Origin: Prorocentrum cordatum
Lineage: Eukaryota > Sar > Dinophyceae > Prorocentrales > Prorocentraceae
Length of the DNA: 64,000 bases
Direction: 5' to 3'
NCBI GenBank assembly: GCA_963575745.1
Contig: CAUYUJ010012091.1
Coordinates: forward strand, 304,104-368,103
Position numbers and translations under genes: made by a program. Positions within the stretch are counted from its first letter, which is position 1. Every line of letters starts with the position of its first letter. The notes below the pieces were generated by a model, which saw only the letters and a list, made by a program, of their open reading frames with translations, did no database searches and was not told where the DNA came from. This document shows positions 21,371 through 31,250 of this stretch, piece by piece.

Positions 21371-21432
21371 CTTGAGCCTCTTTTGAGCCAAGTATTAAGC
21401 CAACATGGCTTGAGCCAAAATAGCTTGAGCCC
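21371..21432 (-). repeat. tandem relict spliced-leader copies
   Basis: Read on the minus strand, five GGCT(C/T)AA motifs occur within 62 bases. Two adjacent 15-mers are CTATTTTGGCTCAAG (21423-21409) and CCATGTTGGCTTAAT (21408-21394), compared with the last 15 bases of the dinoflagellate spliced leader, CCATTTTGGCTCAAG. A third, shifted copy (ACTTGGCTCAAAAG) and a truncated GGCTCAAG follow. This is the pattern expected when trans-splicing reuses the AG inside an older leader. Confidence 0.7.
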
Positions 21433-21444
21433 TTGAAGGAGCAT

Positions 21445-21867
21445 TTCAGATATTCAGCACAGAGAACTCGAAGTGACCTGAAGACGCTCCACTAAGAGAT
21501 TTTAGAACGGTGGCGGATCTATACACAAGCGCGATATTCGTTTGTCTGCGCATTTGGGCACATGCTCGTGTTTTTGTCCAAAAGCTCGGCACGGCCCGTT
21601 TTCCTTTCAGCGGGTGATGCTTCTGATTCACGAATTTCAACGAGCGCGTTCCGCTACTCGCAACGTGACTACTCGCAAACGTTCGAGCAAACACACATGT
21701 TTGCCATTTGCGAACAGTTATTTTACGAGTAGTGGAACGCGCTCGTCTAGTATTCCCTCCCGCCGTTCTCCCGTCCGCATCCGCCCGCCGTGTCCTTGCT
21801 CCCCCCCCCTGCAGCCTCGCCTATCCTTTCAGCACCCACTCCGATCTGGTCGACCCGGCGGGATCTA
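21445..21867. other. no gene recognised
   Basis: Moderate GC, short frames only. Confidence 0.3.
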
Positions 21868-22074
21868 TCCGTAGACGCGCTAACGGCGATGCAGGTAATT
21901 GCGATGTAGGTTTCGGTGCTGTGGGAGCGCGCGGCTCGCGCTCTCCTACACTTCGTTGTGTCGTTTTTCGTTCGGCACAGTTGCATGTGGGAACGTCGGC
22001 ATGTTTGGGCCGTGATTTCCTACAAGTGGGTTCCCAACATCACTGTGAAGCAACATCGTTGCTAGCGTGGCTTT
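21868..22074. mobile_element. foldback element, family D copy 1
   Basis: The left arm contains CGCGCTAACGGCGATG (21876-21891). The right arm, read in complement, is CCACGCTAGCAACGATG. A second copy at 55376-55645 has the better preserved pair. Both contain GATGTAGGTTTCGG and a CGTGATTTCCTA block. Confidence 0.5.
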
Positions 22075-22194
22075 GGTATACAGATGTCGGCCCGCTCGAT
22101 CCCGCTCGAGGCCCGATCTTCCCACGAGCCGAGGCGGCCCGATGCTCGCATGGTGTCGTTGTGCATCGTGGCTCTGCCGTTCCAGTTCCACTAA

Positions 22195-22362
22195 CAGCGG
22201 CGGCCCGTGCCAAGAGACACCCTGCTTGCTTCCCAGGGTTTCTTGGGTGTCAAGGGTTTTGCCATGGAGAGCGTGACGTCCCCGCACCAAAAGTCAGTGG
22301 ACGACCTGGGGTCTCAGAGTCGGGTTTCTCGTGGAAGGTGTCTTGTGGTCGAGCTCCTGCTG
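22195..22362. mobile_element. MITE family C copy 2
   Basis: Starts CAGCGGCGGCCCGTGCCAAG (preceded by TAA) and ends in CGAGCTCCTGCTG followed by TA. The interior matches the other copies, including GTTTTGCCATGGAGAGCGTG. Confidence 0.7.
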
Positions 22363-22429
22363 TAGACTCCGTGCCGATGCAGCCAGACTCGACCCACGTT
22401 CCAGTCCGATCCGATTCGTGCTTCGATGC

Positions 22430-23635
22430 TGACTGATCCAGCCTATTCCCTCTTCGGCCCTTTTCCTCTCCCCCTCCCTTCCCTCTCTGCTCCCTCTCCT
22501 CCTTGCCCGCCTTTCTTCATGTGCCCTCGCACCCTCCCTTGCCCCCGTTTCGCCCCTTTCCTTCCCCCACCCCTCCCCCTTCCCCGACGGATCCTCTTTC
22601 CCTCCCCACCATCTCCCCTCCACGATCACTCCATATGATTGGCTCCCCTCTCTCCCCCGAAGACGGCCGGGCAGTGGCGCGACCTTCTCCGCGCACCTGC
22701 TTGTGAAGCAGGATGGTGCCGAGATGGGTTTGTCGTATGTGTTCTTGTTTCCTATCCGAACGTTTTCGGTCCTTTCCTTCTCGGGCCTCTTATGTTCTCC
22801 TTGTCTGCTGTGTTTTTGTCCTATCCGAGGCGTTCCCTCCTCTAATATCAGGATCGGGGCTTGGCTCCCGTCGTTCAGAGAGACGCTCACGCCCCAGTGA
22901 AGTGCCGCTTCTGGACTTCCACGTCGTTGTCGCCCCATCGATTACCTTCCTTGGCCTTCCCCTCGTCCTCCTCCTCCCGCTCCTTCCATGCGAGTTCTTG
23001 CTGCTGCTGGTCGTTATCGCCCCCCTTCTTCCTCATTCTCCTGCTCTTCCGCCACCTCGTCCTCCTCCTCCTCCTCCTCCTCCTCCTCCTCCTCCTCCCG
23101 TGTACGCAGCTGCCCTCCTCCAACTGCGCATAACACGATGGTGTCTTTTCTGGAGTTCAAGGTCTGCCATGACACGCGCCGGCGGATAGGAGGACGCATC
23201 AGCACCAGTTGGAAGGGCCGGGCGAGCGGGGTAGCATGTCAGAAGTGGCGCGAGCGCGCCCACTTGCCTCTCCCCCTCCCCCCCCTCTTGCCCCCCCCCG
23301 CCTCCTCCTCCTCCTCCTCCTCCTCCTCATCATCATCATCATCATCCTCCCTCCTCCTCCCTCCTCCCTCCTCCGTCCACCCCTCCTCCCCCTCCCCCCC
23401 CCGCCCCTCACGGCGTCAGGCCGAGCCGGGCGCCCTCGGGCCGTGCGAGGCGCAGCGGGCGCGGGGCTCGGCGCCGCCCCGTGCCACGGCGCGGGAGGGA
23501 AGGGAGGGCAAGTTTGTCAGGGCCCCCGTCGGAGGAGGGCCGGTCGAGGCAGCGGTGGCGTTGTGGAGGCAGGCCTGTGCAGTCAGAATTGTGTGCAGCT
23601 CTTGTGGCGCTGCGGAGAAAAAAAACACCACCACC
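22430..23635. repeat. pyrimidine-rich DNA with (CCT)n microsatellites
   Basis: CCCT/CCTC clusters at 22445-22600, a clean CCT run at 23062-23097, and CTCCTC and CAT runs at 23300-23350. No frame has a recognisable domain. Confidence 0.7.
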
Positions 23636-24149
23636 ATCACAACAACAACAACAACAACAACAATAGTAAAAACAACACCACCAACAACACCAAGAACAAT
23701 AACAACAGTAGCATCAGAAGGAACCACAGTACCATCAATAACTGTAACACCCTAACCAACAACAGCAACCGAACAACAGCAACACCAGCAACAACAACAA
23801 CCACAACAACAACAACAGCATCATCTGCAACAACAACACCAGCACCAACACCAGCATCAACAACACCACCACCAACAACAACAGTAACACCAACGACAAC
23901 ACCACCAGCAATGACAGCAATAATAACACCATCAGCAACAGCAACAGCAACAACTACACCAACACGAACAGCAACAGCAACACCATCATCAACAACAACA
24001 TCAACACCACCACCAACAGCAGCGCCAACACGAACAGCAACAACAACACCAATAACAACAACAACAACAACACCAACAACAACAACAACAACCACGACGA
24101 CGACGACGACGACGACAACGACGACAACAACAACAACAACACTCACATC

Positions 24150-24180
<31 letters not shown>

Positions 24181-24196
24181 GCAACAACAAAACAAG
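23636..24196. repeat. (AAC/CAA)n microsatellite with ACC interruptions
   Basis: About 560 bases of CAA/ACA units, interrupted by ACC, AGC and ATC triplets, with an ACG run at 24092-24125. Translations are Thr-, Gln- or Asn-rich on plus and Val/Leu-rich on minus. Confidence 0.9.
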
Positions 24197-24599
24197 TCGA
24201 GGCAATGGCGGCCCGCCCCTGGCGCATTTAGTCCTCTCTGGGCCTACTTGGGGCTCCTCATCGCCACGGCCAGATCCGCCTCGAACAGTCGGTCAGGATG
24301 GGCTTCAGGAGGGGCCCAGGAAAAAAATTGAGCGGATCGGGACAGCAAGGGAGCAACGCGCGCGCGCGACATCTCTCCTTCCTCCTCCACGCCGCGCCGC
24401 TGAGCCTCCTCCTCTCCTCTTCCAGGCCCAAGGGCCTTGAGCCCCAACCCGAAAACCCTCGGCCGTCGGGCTGGGGTCTCCCTGGTGTCGCCAGCAAGGC
24501 CGCTGCGGGAGAGCCTGGCTGGTCCACCACCGGCTGCCCATTACATTAGGGTTTCTTGTTGTGGTGGGTAGTTCTGCTGCCACTCAACCAGGACAACTA

Positions 24600-25020
24600 G
24601 CTAGGGCAAGTTGTCCCGTGGTGTCTGTTTTACACTACGCTATGCGATGCTGCGCGATGTTATGCCGTGCAAGTTTATGCGATACTATGTTATGCAATGC
24701 TGTGCTATGATATGCTATGCGATGCTATGTAATGATGTGGTGTGCCATGCTGTGCTATGCGATGCGACGCGATGATGTGCGATGCTATGCCATGGTATGC
24801 TCTATGCCATGCTATGCCATGCCATGCAATCATTTTGCGATGTTTTGCTATGGTGTGTTGTGCGTTGATATGCTTTGCTATGCTCTGCTATAATGTATCA
24901 CGCCATGGTATGATAAGCTATGCCATGTTGTGCTGCTTTGCAATGCCATGGCATGCTATGGTATGCTTTGTCATGCTACGCGATGCTAAACGATGCGATG
25001 CTACGCGATGGTGTGATATA
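24600..25020. repeat. degenerate ATGC-type short satellite, part 1
   Basis: Built from five- to six-base words such as TATGC, GATGC and CCATG. A second piece with the same words lies at 25688-25795, so about 670 bases of other DNA separate the parts. Confidence 0.8.
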
Positions 25021-25687
25021 GTTTCAGTCTCTCCCTCCCGCAACCTCCCTATCACCCGAAGTGTGGTCGTGTAGGTAGGCCGCTCCCCGGAAATTCAAAC
25101 CGCCCTTATCCCCAGTTTCACGTGTTTTTTCTGGTTTGAATTTCGCGCGAGTCGCCGTTTGGCTCAAAATGAGCTGTTCAACACACCTAGGGAAAGCAGT
25201 GTCAGGGGGATCTACTGCACGGGATGGTGTTGCTTGCGCCGCCTCTTCGTTTCGGGCCCCAGCCCTTGGCGCGATGCCATGCCATGATATTTGATTGTGC
25301 GTATGAAAAAGGACATCTGCGCCATGGTGAGGGACGGGAGGGAGAGGTAGGACGTAAGAAAAGACGTGCGCGCACCTAGCTTGCCTCCCCTCCTCTCCCC
25401 TCCCTCCCCCTCCCTCCCTCCCCCCTCCCTCCTCATCCTCCTCCTCCTCTTCCTCCTCCCCCTCCTCCCCCTCCTCCTCCCTTCATCGTCTCCTCCTCCT
25501 CCTCCTCCTCCTCGTCCTCCTCCTCCTCTCCTCCTCCTCCTCCTCCTTCTCCTCCTCCTCCTCCTTCCTCCTCCTCCTTCTCCTTTCTCCTCCTCCTCTT
25601 CCTCCTTCCTCCTCCTCCTCCTCCTCACTGTTGTGCACAGTACGGCTCTGGCGTACTTCAGGGCGGTGTCTTGCATAGTGTGAGTGT
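25021..25687. repeat. polypyrimidine CTCC tract between satellite parts
   Basis: Sequence from 25025 to 25370 is non-repetitive with no recognised gene. From 25380 to 25627 the plus strand is almost entirely C and T (CTCCTC units). Confidence 0.7.
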
Positions 25688-25795
25688 GTTCAGTGCTATG
25701 CATTGCAATGCCTTGCGGATACGTGGAATTCTCTGCGATGCGCTGATATGCCGTGCTAGGCCACGCGATGCAGTGCTATGCGATCCCATGCTATA
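25688..25795. repeat. degenerate ATGC-type short satellite, part 2
   Basis: Same words as 24600-25020 (GATGC, TATGC, GATGCAG). Confidence 0.7.
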
Positions 25796-25919
25796 GCTCT
25801 GGTCGGGCCCTCCTCCCCAGGGTGGCTGGTCGCGTGGGAACGTCGGCGCGCAATCTCAGAGATTTCATAGAGCTGCGCGTGCCTGGCACGCGGAAGGACG
25901 GGGGCAGGGGTGGGGCGGA

Positions 25920-26050
25920 AAGTGGGAGGAGGAGGAGGAGGACGAGGACGAGGACGAGGACGAGGAGGAGGGGGTGGAAGTGGGAGGAAGAGGCAGGAGT
26001 AGTAGAGCAGGAGAGAGTAGAAGACGAGTACGAGGAGGACGGAGTACAAG
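25920..26050. repeat. GGA/GACGAG microsatellite
   Basis: Purine-rich run with clean GACGAG units at 25940-25967. Confidence 0.8.
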
Positions 26051-26285
26051 AGGTGGGAGATAGCAACCATGGAATATGGGGAGCCCCCGGTTCGTAAGAT
26101 GTCTCTTGGGGAGAACGGCAGCGCGCCCCCGGAGGGCCGTTCGTCGCCACGGATGGACGCACCTCTGAAAATCGAGGCGTTTGGATCCTGGGAGGGCTCC
26201 AGGGAACGGGTTTGCGTAAGACGGGGACGAGGAAAAAAAAACAGGGGGCAGCTGCTCTCCACAGCTGTCTCGGCCCAAGCCGCTC

Positions 26286-27490
26286 GTGCTGCAAGCGCCT
26301 CCACTCTTCGGGATGTCGGAGCATCCACTCGCTGGGTGCCCTCCTCTGGCGGGAGACTTGACTGAACCCCAGCCTCTGGCGAGAGACTTGCGGGATTGGC
26401 GCCGCGACCATCCTCTCCGAACCAGCGAGACCATTGCTTTTGGCAGTGCCAGCGCCAAGCCGACTCCCGGCGCACAACGGCCGTGGCACTACTACTCAGT
26501 CCAGATGCCTCACGGGGGAAACCGCAAGTGGCTCCTGGTTCTTTTCCTCGTTAGGGCCCCAGCCTCTGGCGGGACACCCCTTCCAATGGGAGCGTCGCAG
26601 GAGGCGCAGCTGGAAACCAGAGTGAGGGAGGGCGTCTTGACGGAGCATTACACCAACATCCATCGCGTACGCGCCCTCTTGGTGAGCCACCCGCTCGTCT
26701 CCACCGCCACGCCGCACAAGGTGGACACGGCGCTCGATCCCAAGTGATTCGACGAGGACGGTTGGGCCTGGAAATATCACCAGTCCCCTTGGGACTTGTC
26801 AGTGACGTTCGCAGCCTCTGGCGCGAAGTTCACCCTCGGGTGGGGCGCAAACGATATCAAGAAGCCGCTCGCGGCGATGTGGTGGTTGATGTAAGGGAAG
26901 GCCGAGACGGCGGAGAACCTCGCCCACGCGGAGGCGATATTCTTGGACGTCGCCGAGGCCGCCCGCTCGTGGCCGCTCGGCTTCCCTCCTGAGGAGCAGT
27001 GGGCCGGGGCCAGTGCGAGCCCTTCCTCTGCGGGCGTCGCGCCCCAGCCTCCGGCGGCCACTGCGGCGCCGCCGCCGGCCAGGCCCCTGCCTCTGGCGGC
27101 GATTGCGGCGCCGCCGCCGGCCAGGCCCGCGCCTCCGGCGTCAAGTGCGACGCCGGCGACGGCCGAGCCCCAGCCTCTGGCGGGAGACGCGGCGCGGCAG
27201 CCGGCCCGCGCCAGCGAGCCCGCGCCGCAGAGGCCGCCGGCCCCCGGCGAGCCTGCTCCGCAGAGCCCGCCAGCCCCCAGCCAGCACGCGCTGCAGAGCC
27301 GGCCAGCCCCTGACGACGCCTGTCCGGTGGAGCCCTTGGCGGTGGCGCCCGCCGCGGCGCCGCGCCGGGGGCGTTCGCCGACGCCGAGGCCTACGCGCTG
27401 CTGCCGGCGGCGACCGTCGATGCCGGTGCTGCCGCCGGCGACCAGCCTGCGGACAGCGCCCCAGGCGGCGCCGAGCGCCGCGACCACCTC
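26286..27490 (+). pseudogene. unrecognised protein, N-terminal segments plus Pro/Ala linker
   Basis: One frame runs from 26286 to 27490 with a TGA at 26745-26747 and a TAA at 26892-26894. Non-repetitive, protein-like stretches flank the stops: EAQLETRVREGVLTEHYTNI before the TGA, FDEDGWAWKYHQSPWDLSV and LGWGANDIKKPLAAMWWLM after it, ETAENLAHAEAIFLDVAEAA after the TAA. From about 26990 to 27480 the sequence is a Pro/Ala-rich linker of imperfect repeats. Several hairpin elements lie inside. I do not recognise the family. The region may be one gene with 27491-28951. Confidence 0.4.
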
Positions 27491-28096
27491 GTGGATGACC
27501 AGCTGGACGAGGCGATGCGGATTTCCGCGCAGGAATCGGCTGAAGTTCGCGATCTCGATTACAGCCCAGATCAGAAGTCGGACCCCCCGTCGGCAGAGGA
27601 GGAGGAGGGGGGCGTCGAGGCCGACCCAGCGAAGCCGCAGAGCAGGGTGCGTCGCCGCTCGAGGTCGCGAGCGGGGCTCGCGCGCCCGCGCGACCCAGCC
27701 TCTGGCGGGGCGGACGGCGAGGTCGACCTCACCACGCACGTGTCCGCCAAGAGACTGCAGCAGCTGACCGAGGACCAGAAGGAGCGGCTTCGCCAGATTG
27801 TGCGCACCAGCGATAGGCAGCTGCACTTCGGCGATTACTGGCAGAGCAGGGCCGGACTTGAGCCCTGCCGCCCGCGGGCGGGGGGCCCTCCTCGGGGGAC
27901 GACGGCCGCGGCCAGGGCTCGCGATCAGCATCGGGCGCTGCTCCTCCAGGACCTGCGGGCGCACGCGGACCCGATCCCAGACGCGGCGGAGCTCGTCTTT
28001 CAGAGCGTGAATTACGTACCCCGCTTTCGCTTCCAGGCAAGACCAAGTCATACCACGCGCCTCCTCGTCAAGCGGCCTGACCAGTGCAGGCCGTAG
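27491..28096 (+). CDS. unrecognised protein segment
   Basis: The open frame (also open upstream of the Met) reads MDDQLDEAMRISAQESAEVR, then an acidic/basic region, VSAKRLQQLTEDQKERLRQI, LHFGDYWQSR, and at the end VNYVPRFRFQARP and LVKRPDQCRP. The helical charged segment and the conserved-looking C-terminal part make real coding sequence likely. No catalytic motif is visible. It contains one hairpin element (27694-27709), read in frame as PASGG. It may continue from the segment at 26286-27490 and into 28200-28951 through introns or frameshifts. Confidence 0.45.
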   Translation: MDDQLDEAMRISAQESAEVRDLDYSPDQKSDPPSAEEEEGGVEADPAKPQSRVRRRSRSRAGLARPRDPASGGADGEVDLTTHVSAKRLQQLTEDQKERLRQIVRTSDRQLHFGDYWQSRAGLEPCRPRAGGPPRGTTAAARARDQHRALLLQDLRAHADPIPDAAELVFQSVNYVPRFRFQARPSHTTRLLVKRPDQCRP

Positions 28097-28161
28097 TTTG
28101 GCATCGCTTGGTATCTCTTGGAAGCGAGGGCGGTCAAAAGCGAGGTTGGTTTGTTTGCCCC

Positions 28162-28951
28162 CTAATCTTGGGAATCCCTTCCAAGAACGCCAGTCGCTGG
28201 GGCGCCAACGAGGATGTCGTGGCGGCCACCGCCAGCAGGAAGGTCCACTACATGCGCTTGCTGACCCACCTCATGGGGGAGCAAGACCGCGCGGTCTTCT
28301 GCGAGGAGTGGCCGGACCTCAGCCCAGCCTCTGACGGGTGGTGGGTGCTCCAGCAAGAGGACTGGCTGCAGCTCCAGAAGGAACGGCGGGGGTTGTCTCC
28401 AACAATGCGAAAGCCCAGTCGCCCCCCCAGCAACGCCCTCTCCGCCCATCCCCGCATCCCCCCGCGCGGGGGAGGGTCGGCGAACGAGGAGGGAGAGGGC
28501 GAGGAGGGAGAAGGGGGGGGAGAGGGGGCGAGGGCGAGAAGGGGGATTGGGGAGGGAGCGGCACCGACGGAGACACCCGTCGCCACGATTGAGGACTTCC
28601 CTCGCGTGCGCGACACGCGCGACTACGTCGAGCACATTTTGGCGCTGCACGATGGCGAGGCCAGGCTGGTGCGCGCAGAGTGGAAGCCCTTCCCAGCCTC
28701 TGGCGGGGGCATTCTTCAACCAGCCCACTGGCATTACCAACTCGCGCGCGCTGTCCTCACACAAAGGGCACTTCACCAACGAAGACCTGGAGTGGATCAT
28801 GACAAAAGACGGGTGCGAGACTGGCTTGATGAGGAGAGACCCAGCCTCTGGCGGGAACTGGCAGATCCGCACTGGCCAATTTATCACGCTTGCCGAACTC
28901 TTCATGTTCGGGAAAGACTTGTATGCTACGATATCTACCGCACTTACCTGA
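28162..28951 (+). pseudogene. unrecognised protein segment, two frames
   Basis: The first frame reads WGANEDVVAATASRKVHYMR, LMGEQDRAVFCEEWPDL and WWVLQQEDWLQLQKERRG, then a Gly/Glu-rich linker, then RDTRDYVEHILALHDGEARL and AEWKPF. At the hairpin element 28692-28707 the protein-like sequence moves to another frame: AFFNQPTGITNSRAL, SHKGHFTNEDLEWIMTKDG, and after a second element (28840-28855) GNWQIRTGQFITLAELFMFG. Aromatic-rich blocks recur (WWVLQ, EDWLQLQ). I know no function. Confidence 0.45.
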
Positions 28952-29276
28952 GCCTGCCTGTCTGGATCCAGAAGCGCAAGCATCCTGTCTCGCAGAATGT
29001 TCCAGGAACCATGAGGCGCAACGCGAAATCGTTTCACTAACAGGAGACCGGTATGCGCGGTTTGCCCACGGCGCCTTGGAAACGCAGGCGGCGGTGAGCA
29101 CGTGCCCTCGGCGCCTTCGGTGCCGATCCCAGCCTCTGGCGGGAATGAACTCGCGCCCAGCTCCGGCGCCCGTGCCAGTTTTGGCGGGAGTGCAGATTCC
29201 GCGCCCGAGCGAGGCCGAAAAACGTGTGAAATGAGCCTCCCTCGTCGACGTCGTCGTCGTCGTCCCCCCCTCCGCC

Positions 29277-29298
29277 TCCGTAGCCATTTTGGCTCAAG
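29277..29298 (+). other. genomic copy of the dinoflagellate spliced leader
   Basis: All 22 bases of the DinoSL are present (starts TCCGTAGCC, ends TTTTGGCTCAAG). The next bases are TGGC, not a GT donor, so this is not an SL RNA gene. It sits at the left edge of the L1-like element, preceded by a C/T-rich stretch. Confidence 0.9.
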
Positions 29299-29469
29299 TG
29301 GCAATATCGGGCAATCCCCGCCTCGAGGGCTGAGGCGGCCGCGCGCGATTGCAGTCCTGGAGAACGCCCCTGGACAGGGACTGCAGCATTGTGAATTTCT
29401 TTCACTCACACTCAAGCATTTTGCTGAGTATCGTAAACACCATCCCCGAAGGTCCGTTCTTGTGCTGCC

Positions 29470-30378
29470 ATGGCGGACATGGCGGGCATCACGGAGCTCC
29501 TCCGCAAGATGAACGAAAGCCAGACGGCACAACATCGTGAGCTGCTCGAGAAGGTTACTGCAACGGGGACTTCGGTGCAGGCGCTGCAAGGCCTGCAACC
29601 GCAAGTGGCGGCGCTCGAGGACTCTGTGTCGGTGCTTGGTAAAAAGGTGGATGCAAAGTGCGCCGAGTGCATGGAGGCGGTAAAAGCACTACAGACTCAG
29701 TATTATTCTAGGCCTGCGTCTTCTGCGAGCTCTGCCCGCAGCTGGTCGACAGGTGCAAAAAGACGTCGTGGTGAAAGCTCGCAGGCTTCCACTATCGCTA
29801 TGGAGACGAGTGGTGGACCGACGGACTCTCAGAATGCATGTCGCAGATGGATCGGGACTTTCCCGAGAAAGGTGCTGGATGTGACACGCAAACAGGTATG
29901 GAATGAGATCTTAGTTCAACTACCTCCGTCGCTTCCTGCTGCTGATGCATCGCCACACTTTCAACGCTCTTCGCAGAGTTTCAGTGTGATTTGGTCTACT
30001 GAAGAACAGGCTCGTGACTTCTCAACGCGGTTCGGCATGAACTGTGTAACCTGGAAGGACACACGCTGTGGAACAGTGACGCAGCTCCGCTGCCGTGGCG
30101 ACCTCCCTCACGAAGTACGGATGCGACAGCGACACCTTGGACAGGCATGGATGCCGCTGATGAAGCTACTCCGTGCACATCGTGACTGGACCCCTCGGTG
30201 TAAGCTGGGATGCTCTGGCTTCTCGAATGCGATCGCGGTGACGACTGACAAGGACGTGTGGGACCTCATGCGTGTGGACTCGGACGGCCATGCTGAGTGG
30301 GTCCTGGATGACTGCGAGGACTGGGGCATCACGGCGGACTTTATGAAGCCGATCATCGACATGCTCAACCTCCTCTGA
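29470..30378 (+). CDS. L1-like ORF1 protein (RNA-binding)
   Basis: 302 residues, intact frame. Residues 1-80 are a likely coiled coil (ITELLRKMNESQTAQHRELL; heptads through VAALEDSVSVLGKKVDAKC). A basic Ser-rich hinge follows (RSWSTGAKRRRGESS), then an RRM-like fold region (CRRWIGTFPRKVLDVTRKQV; FSVIWSTEEQARDFSTRFG) and a C-terminal domain ending DFMKPIIDMLNLL. Coiled coil plus RRM plus CTD is the L1-type ORF1 plan: a trimeric chaperone that coats element RNA. It is the most intact open frame of the element. The start is the first Met after the spliced leader region. Confidence 0.65.
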   Translation: MADMAGITELLRKMNESQTAQHRELLEKVTATGTSVQALQGLQPQVAALEDSVSVLGKKVDAKCAECMEAVKALQTQYYSRPASSASSARSWSTGAKRRRGESSQASTIAMETSGGPTDSQNACRRWIGTFPRKVLDVTRKQVWNEILVQLPPSLPAADASPHFQRSSQSFSVIWSTEEQARDFSTRFGMNCVTWKDTRCGTVTQLRCRGDLPHEVRMRQRHLGQAWMPLMKLLRAHRDWTPRCKLGCSGFSNAIAVTTDKDVWDLMRVDSDGHAEWVLDDCEDWGITADFMKPIIDMLNLL

Positions 30379-30419
30379 CAGGCTCCTGTAGTGAATGAGG
30401 ACTGCCGCTATTTTTCTGT

Positions 30420-31250
30420 TCCCCCCTTGCACTCGCCGTCGAGTGTCATCCCTCCGCCTCCTCCTGTCTCCTGGGTTCCTAGCAGTCGTTTCAGCATTGG
30501 GTCATGGAATTCAGCGACTCTTTTCGGTGCCGAGAGTGGGGGCCACAGGCATCAAAGCCAGACCTTTAACACGTTTTTGAGGCTTGCGGAAAAATCGATG
30601 TTCTGCTAATTCAAGAATCTCACGGACACCTTGGGGACTTAGATACTCTCTCTCGCCTCCTCCATCACCGCAAATGCTATGGTTCCTTCTGCGATGATAT
30701 GATCTCTGGGGGCGTCCTTATTTGCATCCACGAGCGTCTTCATATGCAGTTCGACCAGTTTACACCGATGAATGTTGTTAGTGGCAGATGTCTAACTGTT
30801 GATCTCCATGGGCCCCGAGGTGCTCTTCAGCTCTGTTCTCTTCACCTTCCTCCTAACGACTCGATGACTGGTAAGAAAGAATTCCTCTCGTGTGTTTCGC
30901 GTTCTCTCGACCCTCGACATATGACCGTATTCATAGGCGGTGGCTGGAACTTTGTGCGATGGGCGAGGCCCGCCAACATGTCGATCCAGCTCTGGATCGT
31001 ACGCCGCGCTGCTCGCTTGCCACGGAGTTTGTATATCTTTTCTCTTGCTTCACTGAGTTTGGACAGGAGAACCATACACATAGCATACAACGTGATGGAA
31101 AACTTGTCAGCATTGCTCGCATTGACAGAATATACACATCTCTCCCATCCTCCATCATCTTGGACCTCTCTCCGGCTGCTGGTGTCGAATGGCAGCCCGC
31201 AGAGCTTCGCGATGTTAGTGATCATGTTCCTGTCTATGCTATCCTAGCTG
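30420..31250 (+). pseudogene. ORF2 endonuclease domain (APE-like), broken
   Basis: Three frames carry the domain: FSIGSWNSATLFG near 30485 (family: SWN), LLIQESH near 30610 (catalytic Glu region), then ISGGVLICIHERL and LCSLHLPPNDS in the frame from 30699. The GDWNF motif is present as IGGGWNF, so the catalytic Asp is Gly (codon 30942-30944). The frame from 30890 takes over before LSPAAGVEWQPAELRDVSDH (about 31160-31220), whose final SDH is the last catalytic motif and is intact. Endonuclease would nick target DNA for target-primed reverse transcription. Confidence 0.6.

Larger units (their letters stand above)
26558..29144 (+). repeat. bulged-hairpin element cluster 1
   Basis: Short elements with core GCC-TCT-GGC preceded by an unpaired A and flanked by complementary arms. 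CCC/GGG type (CCCAGCCTCTGGCGGG): 26558-26573, 27169-27184, 27694-27709, 28323-28338 (one mismatch), 28692-28707, 28840-28855, and 29127-29144 with a longer TCCC/GGGA arm. TCGC/GCGA type: 26809-26826. Shorter-armed relatives: 27044-27057 and 27086-27099. Degenerate: about 26341 and 26371. All are on the plus strand. Confidence 0.75.

Noticed and set aside
23209-24231. Thr/Asn-rich frame that could be read as a secreted mucin-like protein
   Set aside because: It is the direct translation of the AAC microsatellite and has no signal peptide or domain.
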